Shown: positions 30,255 to 40,557 of the stretch, one piece after another | Layout: each line of letters starts with the position of its first letter | Position numbering within the stretch: the first letter of the stretch is position 1 | DNA from: Chloroflexota bacterium | GTDB lineage: Bacteria; Chloroflexota; Dehalococcoidia; Lucifugimonadales; UBA826 | Length of the DNA: 62,820 nucleotides | Assembly: GCA_003228105.1 (NCBI GenBank) | Contig: QGNN01000004.1 | Span: 1 to 62,820, forward strand | Direction: 5' to 3' | Program-made: the position numbers and the translations under genes | The notes under the pieces: generated by a model | What the model was told of the DNA's origin: nothing | What the model saw: the letters and a program-made list of their open reading frames with translations, nothing else | The model's database searches: none

Positions 30255-30965
30255 ATGGACAGCTTTCACATGGAAAAGAGAAATAATCAGGGAAAGGTAA
30301 TTTTGTTTGCAACTTCGTCTCCAAGAAGAAAGGAGATGTTGCGCCAATTTGGGTTGGATTTTGGGTTTGTCGATCCTATTGGAGATGAAAGAAATAAGCA
30401 TGAAAATGAACCTCCGATCCAATATGTGCAATCTTTGGCAATACAAAAGGCTAGAAGTGTATTCGGAAAGGTGCCAAAAGATTCAATAGTTTTGGCGGCT
30501 GACACGGTTGTGGTGTTTGGGGATCGAGTGATAGGTAAGCCGGTAAATAGAATTGAGGCGTTAGAAACTTTAAAAAATTTATCTGACACCCATCATCATG
30601 TGATAACTGCAATCTGTGTGTACGATGTGGCCAACGATGTATATCTTGAAGAAGCGGTTACGACAAAAGTGTATATGAGGGATTATGGCGATAGCGAAAT
30701 AAAGTCATACGTGGAAACAGGAGACCCAATGGATAAAGCCGGGTCATATGCTATTCAAAGTGACTCTTTCCATCCGGTTGAGGCGATAGAAGGATGTTAT
30801 TTTTCAGTTGTTGGTCTTCCTATCTGTACTTTGTTGAGAATTTTGACTCAATTGAAATTAAAAACAATAATTGATGTTGAAAAACACAAGAAAGATTTCT
30901 CAAAATGTACAGAGTGCTTAATGATGGCACCCCTAAATAGATTTCAAATAATTACGGAGTTGTGA
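30255..30965 (+). CDS. Maf family nucleotide pyrophosphatase
   Basis: LFATSSPRRKEMLRQFG; VLAADTVVVFGDRVIGKP; GDPMDKAGSYAIQ; Cys-containing short C-terminal extension. Confidence 0.9.
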   Translation: MDSFHMEKRNNQGKVILFATSSPRRKEMLRQFGLDFGFVDPIGDERNKHENEPPIQYVQSLAIQKARSVFGKVPKDSIVLAADTVVVFGDRVIGKPVNRIEALETLKNLSDTHHHVITAICVYDVANDVYLEEAVTTKVYMRDYGDSEIKSYVETGDPMDKAGSYAIQSDSFHPVEAIEGCYFSVVGLPICTLLRILTQLKLKTIIDVEKHKKDFSKCTECLMMAPLNRFQIITEL

Positions 30966-30969
30966 AGGC

Positions 30970-31344
30970 ATGCTGGGAATGGGAAGCATGGAAATTTTGG
31001 TGATATTGTTAATCTCTTTTCTGTTGCTGGGCCCACAAAAAATGATTTCTGGAGCACGAATGTTGGGGGATTTGATCTCAGAGGCTAAGAGATTTGCGGA
31101 AAAAATTCCTCATATGGATGTGGATAATTCTGCCACCACTAGCTATAGCAATATCCATGAATCCAAACCTGACGGCAATAGCTCAGAAGCCGATCTGGGC
31201 CGAAATGTAGCACCTCCTATAGCTTTTCAATCTAGGAGAAAAAAAATTCTCACATTTGAACCTCCAGAACCGCTGGGTGATAAGGAGACAAACAACAATA
31301 AAACAGGCACTGAGGATGAATCTGATAAAAGCCCAGGTAGGTGA
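30970..31344 (+). CDS. twin-arginine translocase TatA/TatB-like protein
   Basis: MEILVILLISFLLLGPQKMISGARMLGDLI, single TM plus amphipathic helix; adjacent to tatC. Confidence 0.82.
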   Translation: MLGMGSMEILVILLISFLLLGPQKMISGARMLGDLISEAKRFAEKIPHMDVDNSATTSYSNIHESKPDGNSSEADLGRNVAPPIAFQSRRKKILTFEPPEPLGDKETNNNKTGTEDESDKSPGR

Positions 31345-31350
31345 TGTCTA

Positions 31351-32103
31351 TTGACTGACGATTCACAGTCTTTAGGGGCTCACCTCGATGAACTTCGAAG
31401 GCGTCTCACATGGTCCGCAGTTGTTGTTGTAACCTGCACAGTGGTTGCTTTTATATTTCATCAGCAAATACTTCGTTTGTTGATGGAACCGGCTAATGGA
31501 TTTCCGGGGGTGCCTAACCAAAAGCCTGTATATACGGACCTGACCGAGTTTATAGGTATAGCCATGAAGGCGTCGCTCCTTGCAGGTATCTTTACCTCAT
31601 TGCCTTTTCTTTTATGGCAGCTAGCAATGTTTGTTTCACCAGGGCTTAATCCCACCGAAAAAAAATATTTATACATATTGATGCCTGTTAGCATCATCGT
31701 TTTTCTGCTTGGTGCTGGATTTGGATATTTTGTGTTGTTTCCACCGGCAGTTAAATTTCTTATTACTTTCGGTAGTGATGTGGCTACTCCGATGATTAGG
31801 ATTGGCAATTATGTGAGTCTGATGCTCTCCCTTTTATTCTGGATGGGGGTGATATTTGAGCTACCTATCGTATTGTTTTTCCTATCTAGGATTGGCGTAG
31901 TTCAACCAGCGTTTCTATCGAGGAACCGGAAATGGGCGATTGTACTCGCATTTGTATTAGGGGCTCTAATCACACCTACCTTGGATCCTATAAACCAGAC
32001 CTTGGTAGCGATTCCGATCCTAGTGTTGTACGAGGTAGGTATAATTTTGTCCAAAATAGGGGTGAAAATAAGAGATAGGGAATCTACAGGTGATTTTGAA
32101 TAA
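31351..32103 (+). CDS. tatC: twin-arginine translocase subunit TatC (TTG start)
   Basis: LGAHLDELRRRLTWSAV; LPFLLWQLAMFVSPGLNPTEKKY. Confidence 0.94.
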   Translation: MTDDSQSLGAHLDELRRRLTWSAVVVVTCTVVAFIFHQQILRLLMEPANGFPGVPNQKPVYTDLTEFIGIAMKASLLAGIFTSLPFLLWQLAMFVSPGLNPTEKKYLYILMPVSIIVFLLGAGFGYFVLFPPAVKFLITFGSDVATPMIRIGNYVSLMLSLLFWMGVIFELPIVLFFLSRIGVVQPAFLSRNRKWAIVLAFVLGALITPTLDPINQTLVAIPILVLYEVGIILSKIGVKIRDRESTGDFE

Positions 32104-32195
32104 AACTGGAGGCAATGGTAACTTGTAATTCAGTTACATTTGATCTTATATTGTCTGAATGCATTAAATTTTTGCATCACAGTGGGAAACTCAGA

Positions 32196-32369
32196 TCAAT
32201 CCGTTTTAGTTGCCGAATCGTCTTCGGCGATATCTTTTTGGGTGGATCTGAATTCCTTGAGGGCTTTTCCCATAGCTCCTCCAATTTCAGGTAACCTACC
32301 TACACCAAATATTATTAGTACAACCACCAAAACGATTATTAGTTCCATGGGGCCAAATCTGAAAGGCAT
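32196..32369 (-). CDS. tatA: TatA-like translocase subunit (57 aa)
   Basis: Manual translation MPFRFGPMELIIVLVVVLIIFGVGRLPEIGGAMGKALKEFRSTQKDIAEDDSATKTD; FGxGRLPEIGGAMGKALKEF TatA motif; convergent with tatC and missed by ORF size cutoff. Confidence 0.9.
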   Translation of the reverse strand: MPFRFGPMELIIVLVVVLIIFGVGRLPEIGGAMGKALKEFRSTQKDIAEDDSATKTD

Positions 32370-32600
32370 TATTTCCTCTCCACATTATGAATGAATTGTG
32401 TCAGTATCAACGCCTTCAATTCTATCAAATACTGTAATAATGGCCACAAGTGATTTGAGGGGGGTAAATACGAGCTAAATACGTATTGAGCCTATTGCCT
32501 TTGTAGCAAACATCAAAGTACAATTTTACTCTTGTGATTTGCCCTTGAACTATTTTATTCTCAGATCAACTAACTTAGAAAACATGTCGAGACACGGAAA

Positions 32601-32945
32601 ATGGATGCTCATAATCTAATACCAGTAGAAAAAAACCCAAAAATCGAAGAGTTTAGTTCTGGAGATACAGTTGTCGTTAACGTGAGGGTGGTTGAGGGGG
32701 AAAGGGTTAGGACTCAGGCCTTTGAAGGTGTTGTTCTGAGGGTCAGAGGAAATGGGAGAGGAGAGACGTTCACAGTCCGTAGGATTACCAATCAAGTCGG
32801 TGTAGAACGAACTTTCCTTAAGTGCTCTCCAAATGTTGAATCTGTCAAGGTCACAAGAAAGGGGAAAGTCAGAAGGGCTAGACTGTATTACTTGAGAGGC
32901 CTATCTGGCAGGGCTGCCAGAATTAAAGAAGATAGAAGGCGTTGA
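32601..32945 (+). CDS. rplS: 50S ribosomal protein L19
   Basis: [52 protein letters not shown]. Confidence 0.96.
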   Translation: MDAHNLIPVEKNPKIEEFSSGDTVVVNVRVVEGERVRTQAFEGVVLRVRGNGRGETFTVRRITNQVGVERTFLKCSPNVESVKVTRKGKVRRARLYYLRGLSGRAARIKEDRRR

Positions 32946-33024
32946 ATTTATAAATCAAAACCTCAGGTTTCGATCTTTTGTAATTGTATACTTCGGGACA
33001 AATGACCTTAGTTAGGTAACGGGG

Positions 33025-35502
33025 TTGAGTCTTTTGAAATTTGTCGAAGTAGCAGTAGATTCACCAGGTTCTGGAAATAGAACCTTTACTTACTCGATCC
33101 CTGCAGGGCTCAACTTAGAACTAGGCCACTCTGTAATTGTGCCTTTTGGTAAGCAGACCAAACAGGGGATAATTTTCGGGGCTTCAGACACATCTAACTT
33201 GGATTCAGTTCGTGATGTATTAGAACTCACAGACAGTAACTCTTTAATTGACCCAACCCGATTGGAGTTAGCCCGTTGGATCAGCCAACAATATTTTTGC
33301 ACTTTATTTCAAGCCTGTTCCCTAATGCTTCCGCCTGGCGCAAGAAAGCGTAAATATGTCTGGTTGTCTGTTGCTAGCGGAGTAGAGATATCGGAACTGA
33401 AATTCAGTGAATTCCAAATCTTAATTCTCAAATATTTATCGTCCAGAAACTCTGCACAATTAGAGAAGGTCATTGCCCATTTCGGAGAAAGAGCACGGCG
33501 GTCAATTAGCCGGCTTATTGAAAAACAGGTAGTGGTTCCGACTGTAAAAGAATCCTCAGTGAAAGTTCGGGTGAAATATGAAAAGTTAGGTAAGATAACC
33601 AAATCCGGTAAGGCAGCTTTAATGGCGGGGGAACTACAAAAAGCTCCGAAGCAATTGGTCGCCTTAACTTACTTATCTAAAGACGAAAAAATAATATGTA
33701 AAATAGCTACACTGAGGAGCAAATTCGGTTCTTCTTCTATCAATTCATTAATAGCCAAGGGTTATTTACACCAAGAGCAATTCGAAGTTGTGAGGGATCC
33801 TCTCAACGGTAAGCTGTATACACCTGCTCAACCGGTTAATCTTTCGGATTCACAAACTTACGCTTTAAAACAAATATATGAATTGATAGAGAAGCCTTCG
33901 ATTAAAACTAGAGCCGTACTTCTTCATGGTGTTACTGGTAGTGGTAAGACTGAAGTGTATCTGGAAGCCGTGTCCTTTTGTATTTCCCGAGGGAAAAACT
34001 CTTTGGTGCTTGTTCCAGAAATTGCGTTGACTCCCCAAACCATAGAACGATTTTCTTCCAGGTTTCCAGGAAAAATAGCAGTTCTGCATAGCGGACTGTC
34101 AGTAGGGGAACGGTTTGACCAGTGGAGAAAGATCAAAGCCAATGAATATCAGGTTGTGGTTGGATCAAGAAGCTCCATATTTGCCCCTTTGAATAACTTG
34201 GGGTTGATCATAATTGACGAGGAGCATGAATGGACTTATAAACAGAATGAGGGGGTGCCTAGGTATCATGCTAGAGATGTTGCGATGCAATTAGCAGGGT
34301 TAACATCAGCCGCTGTGATTTTAGGGTCAGCCTCCCCAGATATCGAATCCTACCTGCGAGCCAAGCGAGGAAGATATCGGTTGGTAGAGTTAAATCAAAG
34401 ATATAGGCCTACTGTAAATGGCACCTCAGGTAGAGATGGGAGGTTGCTTGCTGAGGTCAATATTGTGGATATGAGGGTTGAGTTAAAGAGTGGTAACGAT
34501 GACATTTTCAGCAGGCAATTAATAGCAGAGTTAGAAAGCACTATCAATAACGGGAATCAAGCTATTCTTTTTATAAACAGAAGAGGATTCTCTTCCTTTG
34601 TCCAATGCAATAGTTGTGGGTACGTGGCCAAGTGTAGAAATTGTGATGTGTCACTCACATTTCATGCCGAGTCCCAATTGTTAATTTGCCACTACTGTGC
34701 CCAAAAGAGAAGGAATATTGAAAACTGTCTAGAGTGCGGCAGCGATTCTATTGGAAGGTATGGTGTGGGTACTCAACTTGTTACTGAAAAACTTAATAAA
34801 TTGTACCCCGATGTAGTTATTGATAGATGGGACAGTGATGCCATAACCAGGCATTCTCACTATGGGGAGCTTTTGGATAGGTTCAGATCAGGACAATCTC
34901 AAATTGTTGTTGGCACGCAGTTAATATCAAAAGGGCATCATTTGCCTAATGTGACGTTAGTAGGCGTTGTATCGGCTGATGTCGGGCTTGGGTTGCCGGA
35001 TTTCAGAGCATCGGAGCGAGTATTTCAAACTTTGTGCCAAGTGGCTGGTAGAGCAGGGAGGGGGGTGGAGGATGGCAAAGTTATTATTCAAACATATCAG
35101 CCAGACCATTACGCCATAAAAACTGCTGCTACGCAGAATTACGAGTCTTTTTTTGATATAGAATCTAAGAATAGGCGCAACCATGTGCAGCCGCCATATA
35201 GCAAAATAATTAGATTGCTTAGGCAAGATGTAGATGACATTTCTGGGCAGAGAGAGGCTAAACAGCTAGCTAAGCTACTGGGAGAACAAAAACAGGTATG
35301 GGGATTGTCTGATACCGAAATTCTTGGTCCCACCCAAGCTTTTCCGAGTCGAGTTAGAGGTCGATACAGATGGCAACTTATATTAAGAGGCCCAAACCCT
35401 CGAACTTTGCTGGAAACAATAAGCCTACCCGGTGTTTCTGACGAACGTAGGTCTATGAAAAGAGGATGGGTATTGGACGTGGATTCTTATCTGTCAATCT
35501 AG
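33025..35502 (+). CDS. priA: primosomal protein N' (replication restart helicase)
   Basis: GVTGSGKTEVYLEAV, DEEHEWTYKQNEGVPRYHARDVA, Cys-rich Zn-binding CNSCGYVAKCRNCDVSLTFH. Confidence 0.96.
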   Translation: MSLLKFVEVAVDSPGSGNRTFTYSIPAGLNLELGHSVIVPFGKQTKQGIIFGASDTSNLDSVRDVLELTDSNSLIDPTRLELARWISQQYFCTLFQACSLMLPPGARKRKYVWLSVASGVEISELKFSEFQILILKYLSSRNSAQLEKVIAHFGERARRSISRLIEKQVVVPTVKESSVKVRVKYEKLGKITKSGKAALMAGELQKAPKQLVALTYLSKDEKIICKIATLRSKFGSSSINSLIAKGYLHQEQFEVVRDPLNGKLYTPAQPVNLSDSQTYALKQIYELIEKPSIKTRAVLLHGVTGSGKTEVYLEAVSFCISRGKNSLVLVPEIALTPQTIERFSSRFPGKIAVLHSGLSVGERFDQWRKIKANEYQVVVGSRSSIFAPLNNLGLIIIDEEHEWTYKQNEGVPRYHARDVAMQLAGLTSAAVILGSASPDIESYLRAKRGRYRLVELNQRYRPTVNGTSGRDGRLLAEVNIVDMRVELKSGNDDIFSRQLIAELESTINNGNQAILFINRRGFSSFVQCNSCGYVAKCRNCDVSLTFHAESQLLICHYCAQKRRNIENCLECGSDSIGRYGVGTQLVTEKLNKLYPDVVIDRWDSDAITRHSHYGELLDRFRSGQSQIVVGTQLISKGHHLPNVTLVGVVSADVGLGLPDFRASERVFQTLCQVAGRAGRGVEDGKVIIQTYQPDHYAIKTAATQNYESFFDIESKNRRNHVQPPYSKIIRLLRQDVDDISGQREAKQLAKLLGEQKQVWGLSDTEILGPTQAFPSRVRGRYRWQLILRGPNPRTLLETISLPGVSDERRSMKRGWVLDVDSYLSI

Positions 35503-35618
35503 TTACTTTGGATGGTATTGTTGGGGTCTAAATTAAGTAATCTGACTGAACTGCTTGTTATAATTAGCTTCTAGCGCTCACATATGCTTTTCAAGAACTG
35601 TGTGGAGAGGAACCCCCG

Positions 35619-36720
35619 ATGCAAGAATTGAAAACCGCTTTATTCGATCTGAGAGAAAAGGTTTCTGACCTACTGGTGCGTCTTTGACCTTCCTTCAAAG
35701 GAACGAAAAATAAAAGAATTGGAAGAAGAATCGATAGTTCCAAATTTTTGGGAAGATTCTACTAATGCCCAATCCAAAATGAAAACCTTGGCAACATTAA
35801 ATAATCAGGTTGCTGTGTGGAAAGGGATTCAAAAACAGATAGTGACGAATCTGGAATTGCTGGAACTGGCAAATTTAGAGAACGATTCAAGCTTTTTGGA
35901 TGAGATTCGCCTGGAAACCGGTCAAATAGAAAAAAACGTCGAAGAGGAAGAATTTACACTTACCCTCTCAGGTGAACACGATCAACGCGATGCCATATTA
36001 GCCTTGCATGCGGGGGCAGGAGGTGTTGATTCTCAAGATTGGGCTTCTATGCTAACCCGTATGTATACCAGATGGTGCGATCGGAAAGGGTTTGGTTGTG
36101 AAATTTTAGATGTTTCTCACGGAGAAGAATCTGGTATAAAAAGTGTGGTGGTACAAATAACTGGCGACTATGCATATGGTCATCTCAAAGCGGAAAAAGG
36201 AGTTCATAGACTCGTTCGGATTTCCCCATTTGATAGCGACCATGCTAGGCATACTTCATTCGTTCTCGCTGAAGTTATCCCAAAAATGGATGAAAGCGCA
36301 GGCGTCGAAATTAATACAGATGATTTGAGGGTGGATGTATTTAGAGCTGGAGGCCATGGTGGACAAAATGTTCAGAAAAACTCAACAGCTATACGAATAA
36401 CTCATGACCCCACCGGGATAGTTGTAACATGTCAAAATGAAAGATCCCAACACCAAAACAGAGAAATAGCTATGGGAATATTAGCTTCTCGCTTGGCAGA
36501 GCTAGAAAGAAAGAGAAAAGATAAAGAAATATCGGATTTGAAAGGGGATCATGTTTCTGCCGAGTGGGGTAACCAAATTCGTAGTTATGTATTGCATCCT
36601 TATCAGATGGTTAAGGATCACCGAACCAATGTGGAGACTTCTGCCACAGATGAAGTTTTAGACGGCAATTTGGACGTTTTCATAAAAGCTTATTTAGCCT
36701 TTCAAATGGGTTCTGACTAA
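35619..36720 (+). CDS. prfB: peptide chain release factor 2 (programmed +1 frameshift at CTT TGA C, 35682-35688)
   Basis: Short ORF MQELKTALFDLREKVSDLLVRL-TGA at 35619-35687, then +1 frame DLPSKERKIKELEEE...; GGQ motif RAGGHGGQNVQKNSTAIRITH. Confidence 0.95.
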
Positions 36721-36854
36721 CGCTTTAACTGCTCCGAGGTTCATGTAAGGTGATAATACCTAAGTGGAATTGCCGTTGTTAATATTTAAGAAAGATTACT
36801 ATTATTAAAGAGATCTGTTTTTTTGCTTAAGACTAAATTGCTTTTGGGGTACAT

Positions 36855-38576
36855 ATGATTAACCGTTTTTCACTCGTTTTTTCAATGGTGATACTTTTGA
36901 TTGGATCAGTCGCTTGTGGTCAGACTGTAATCGGAAAGGCTGTTGGTGATTCTGGAAACTCAGAACCAACCACTGAATCCTCTAACGTGGCTGAATCGAT
37001 ACGAGAATCCACCATGGAGAAAAGTGCGTATGCGAAAACCGAAGTCAAAACTTTAGCTGATGTTTCCGAAGCACCAGTTGGTGTATTTAATCGCCTTTGG
37101 TCTGATCCTCCAACATTGGACCCTCACCTCACTTCAGATACTACTTCTGCAGGCGTTGTCGTGGAAATATTTGGTGGTTTAGTCGGATTTGATACCAACT
37201 TACGATTAATTCCCGATCTCGCTGATAGCTGGGATATTTCAATTGACGGTCTTACTTATACTTTCAAAATCCGTGATGATGCTGTGTTTCACGATGGTAC
37301 TAAAGTGACAGCACATGATTTTAAATGGTCTTTGGAGCGTGCAGTAAACCCAGACACCGCTTCCCCTACGGCCAAAACATATCTAGGCGACATAGTAGGA
37401 GTAATTGATGTGTTGGAAGGTAAAAATTCTCAAATAAGTGGTGTCAAAGCGATTGACGACAGGACATTACAAATAGAGATAGATTCTCCAAAGGCATATT
37501 TTTTAGCTAAACTCACCTACCCGACGGCATACGTTGTTGACAGGAATAATGTATCGGCAGGAGGTCTTAACTGGACCGATAGCGCTAATGGGACTGGGCC
37601 ATTTAAATTGTCCGATTACAAAATTGGAGAAAGGATCATATTGGAGCGAAATGACCTGTACCATCTCGATAAAGCCAAACTAGCAAAAATACAGATGAAT
37701 TTGGCTGGTGGGTCCTCAATGGCTATGTATGAAAATGATGAGATTGATATTACCGGAGTTGGGCTTTTTGATCTGGAGAGGATTAAGGATCCAGTTGATC
37801 CACTTAATAGGGATCTGGTTGTTGCCGACCCTGGATATTCAGTTAACTACATAGGATTTAATGTACAAGAACCTCCTTTCGATGACTCTAAATTTCGCCG
37901 TGCGTTAAACCATGCGATAGATAAGGAATTAATTGCAAAGGAAGTATATTCAGATTTGGTGGTTCCTGCGTACGGAATATTACCACCTGGCTTCCCTGGG
38001 TTCAATGAACGCCTGGAGGGTCTTCGCCACGATCCTGTTTTAGCAAAAAAACTTTTGTCCGAATCAAAATATGCTGACCCGGCTAATAGGCCTAGGATTG
38101 TAATAACTATCCCTGGTACAGGGGGTACTCCTGGATTAGATCTAGAGGTAATAATAAATATGTGGCTGGAAACTTTGGGTGTTGAAGTAGAGCTACAGCA
38201 AGTTGAATGGGCTACCTACCTCAAAGATTTAGATGAGGAAAAATTCCAAGCTTTTGGTGGTTTGGGGTGGGAGGCTGATTACCCTGACCCCCAAGATTTC
38301 TTGGACATATTATTTCATTCGAAAAGTGAAAATAACCACGGCTTATATTCTAGTCAGAAGGTCGATATTTTGCTCCAGGATGCTAGGATTGAAACAGACT
38401 TGGTGAAGCGAATAGACCTTTACCAAGAGGCAGAGGAAATTATTGTTAATGATGCTGCTTGGGTTCCTTTGTGGTTTGCAGGAGAACGGCACGTTCTAAT
38501 AAAGCCGTACGTGAAAGGGTATGAGCTGACCCCAATGACAATATCAAAGATGCGATATGTTTATATACAAGATTAA
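36855..38576 (+). CDS. peptide ABC transporter substrate-binding lipoprotein (SBP family 5)
   Basis: Lipobox IGSVAC; SDPPTLDPHLTSDTTS; KFRRALNHAIDKELI. Confidence 0.92.
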   Translation: MINRFSLVFSMVILLIGSVACGQTVIGKAVGDSGNSEPTTESSNVAESIRESTMEKSAYAKTEVKTLADVSEAPVGVFNRLWSDPPTLDPHLTSDTTSAGVVVEIFGGLVGFDTNLRLIPDLADSWDISIDGLTYTFKIRDDAVFHDGTKVTAHDFKWSLERAVNPDTASPTAKTYLGDIVGVIDVLEGKNSQISGVKAIDDRTLQIEIDSPKAYFLAKLTYPTAYVVDRNNVSAGGLNWTDSANGTGPFKLSDYKIGERIILERNDLYHLDKAKLAKIQMNLAGGSSMAMYENDEIDITGVGLFDLERIKDPVDPLNRDLVVADPGYSVNYIGFNVQEPPFDDSKFRRALNHAIDKELIAKEVYSDLVVPAYGILPPGFPGFNERLEGLRHDPVLAKKLLSESKYADPANRPRIVITIPGTGGTPGLDLEVIINMWLETLGVEVELQQVEWATYLKDLDEEKFQAFGGLGWEADYPDPQDFLDILFHSKSENNHGLYSSQKVDILLQDARIETDLVKRIDLYQEAEEIIVNDAAWVPLWFAGERHVLIKPYVKGYELTPMTISKMRYVYIQD

Positions 38577-38660
38577 GTTTGTCATCAATTGTAGGTAAAT
38601 TATTCGCTATCCTCTGATGTCATTTATGCTATAGCGAATACAGAATAAGTTTAGAGGCAT

Positions 38661-39590
38661 ATGGGGATATATATAACTAGAAGGTTGCTATGGTTGCCTA
38701 CATTATTATTGATGGTATCGGCAGTCACCTTCGTTCTCGGAACCTATGGGCCTGGTGACCCAGTAAGGGTGATGCTGGGGACTAGGTATGACGAGGCGAC
38801 TGCCGAAAGAATAAGATCTTCACTGGGGCTGGATCGACCAGTGATAGTCCAGTACGCTGACTACGTATCGGGGGCAATTAGGGGAGACTTTGGGGAGAGC
38901 CTTAGATATCGAGGTCGATCAGTAGGCTCATTACTGGCTTCAAAAATGTGGGTTTCTTTCCAAGTTAACCTCGCTGCCATGTTTGTTAGTTTGTCCATCG
39001 GGTTACCTTTGGGGTTTTGGATAGCCCATAAACAAGGTACCTGGGTAGATCCTGCTGCTGTTTCACTTACTTTGGTTCTAATGTCCGTACCAATTATGGT
39101 AAGCATTCCTATAGTTTTGTGGGGCTTATGTTTGAAACTGAGTCTGGTGCCATGTTCTGGATGGGGAGGATTTTTTGACCTGAGGATTATAGTTCCTGCT
39201 ATCACAATGGGAATTCCTGGAGTCGCCGGACTTGCTCGTTTGATGCGGACTAGTACCTTGGATGTATTTGGCCAAGATTTCATTAGAACCGCAAGGGCTA
39301 AAGGTTTAAGTGAAAGATATATTGATGTGAGACATGTTTTGAGGAATGCAATCATTCCCGTCGTAACTATACTGTCATTTTCTTTAGCTGGTATGTTGAC
39401 CACCGGGTTCATAACTGAAAGATTACTTGGGATACCAGGGGTAGGAGATTTTGCTATTCAGGCTATTTTTAACAGGGACTATCCGGTAATAATGGCATTC
39501 ACTCTTATACTTTCAACTGCTTTTGTAGTTGCTAATTTGCTAGCTGACATCGCATACTCTCTAATTGATCCACGCATAAGGCTCTCATAG
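38661..39590 (+). CDS. ABC transporter permease (DppB/OppB-like)
   Basis: Multi-TM; RTARAKGLSERYIDVRHVLRNAIIPVVT EAA-type loop. Confidence 0.93.
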   Translation: MGIYITRRLLWLPTLLLMVSAVTFVLGTYGPGDPVRVMLGTRYDEATAERIRSSLGLDRPVIVQYADYVSGAIRGDFGESLRYRGRSVGSLLASKMWVSFQVNLAAMFVSLSIGLPLGFWIAHKQGTWVDPAAVSLTLVLMSVPIMVSIPIVLWGLCLKLSLVPCSGWGGFFDLRIIVPAITMGIPGVAGLARLMRTSTLDVFGQDFIRTARAKGLSERYIDVRHVLRNAIIPVVTILSFSLAGMLTTGFITERLLGIPGVGDFAIQAIFNRDYPVIMAFTLILSTAFVVANLLADIAYSLIDPRIRLS

Positions 39591-40528
39591 TGGATACATC
39601 CATTAGTAATAAAGGTCATTTGTCCCGAGCTTTCACGAGGCTTTGGCATAAAAAACTAGCAGTGGTATGTCTGATTGTTATCATGATCATTTATTTCTTG
39701 GGTATATTTGCGCCCTGGGTAGCACCTTATGGATATAACGAGCAGGATTACGAATCAATCAGAGAAGCTCCCACAATGCAACATATAGCTGGGACTGATC
39801 TGAAAGGTAGAGACGTTTTTTCTAGGGCCCTTTGGGGGATACAAAACACGGTGATAATAACCTTGGTAACGATCCTCACAGGAGGATTGCTGATAGGAGT
39901 ATCCCTTGGATTGATTTCTGGATATTATGGAGGTAAAGTTGACTCATTAATAATGAGAATAGGCGAGCTTTTTGCTTCTTTTCCAGACATCTTGCTAGTT
40001 ATTTTATTAGCTGCTACTTTAAGGCCAAGAATCTTAGGTTTTGTTCGTTGGATCGAAGATAACACAGTGTTAGACGGGATAGTGAAATCTGGAATAGCTG
40101 ACTATTTAGTAATCTCGTTGGCTTTAGTTTCGTTTAGCTGGGTTGGGATGGCCCGCTTAGTCCGGGGGCAAGTTTTGTCTCTAAAGAGTTCACAATATGT
40201 TGAAGCGGCTCAGGCAACGGGAGCCTCAACTTCACGGATTTTATTTATTCATCTCCTACCCAATGCCATAGGCCCCATCGTAGTTATGGTCTCAATGGGC
40301 ATGGGCACCCTGATCGGAACAGAGATTATCTTAAGTTGGCTTGGTTTGGGTATACAGCCACCGAGACCTAGTTTAGGAACGATGCTATTGGAAGCAGGTA
40401 GTATTAGTGCGTTTCGAGTCGTTCCGTGGATGTTAATCGCTCCCGGGGTTGTAGCTTGGTCATTAGTTCTGTGTTGGAATTTGTTTGGCGATGCTATGAG
40501 TGATGTGTTAAATCCCAGCACTAGGTGA
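39590..40528 (+). CDS. ABC transporter permease (DppC/OppC-like)
   Basis: AGTDLKGRDVFSRALWGIQNTVII; VEAAQATGASTSRILFIHLLPNAIGPIVV. Confidence 0.93.
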   Translation: MDTSISNKGHLSRAFTRLWHKKLAVVCLIVIMIIYFLGIFAPWVAPYGYNEQDYESIREAPTMQHIAGTDLKGRDVFSRALWGIQNTVIITLVTILTGGLLIGVSLGLISGYYGGKVDSLIMRIGELFASFPDILLVILLAATLRPRILGFVRWIEDNTVLDGIVKSGIADYLVISLALVSFSWVGMARLVRGQVLSLKSSQYVEAAQATGASTSRILFIHLLPNAIGPIVVMVSMGMGTLIGTEIILSWLGLGIQPPRPSLGTMLLEAGSISAFRVVPWMLIAPGVVAWSLVLCWNLFGDAMSDVLNPSTR

Positions 40529-40557
40529 ATATGATAAATTGTTAAATTAAGTGAGAT

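Noticed and set aside
32140-32394. Plus-strand 84-aa ORF downstream of tatC
   Set aside because: Antisense to a convincing TatA ORF on the minus strand; hydrophobic antisense artefact.
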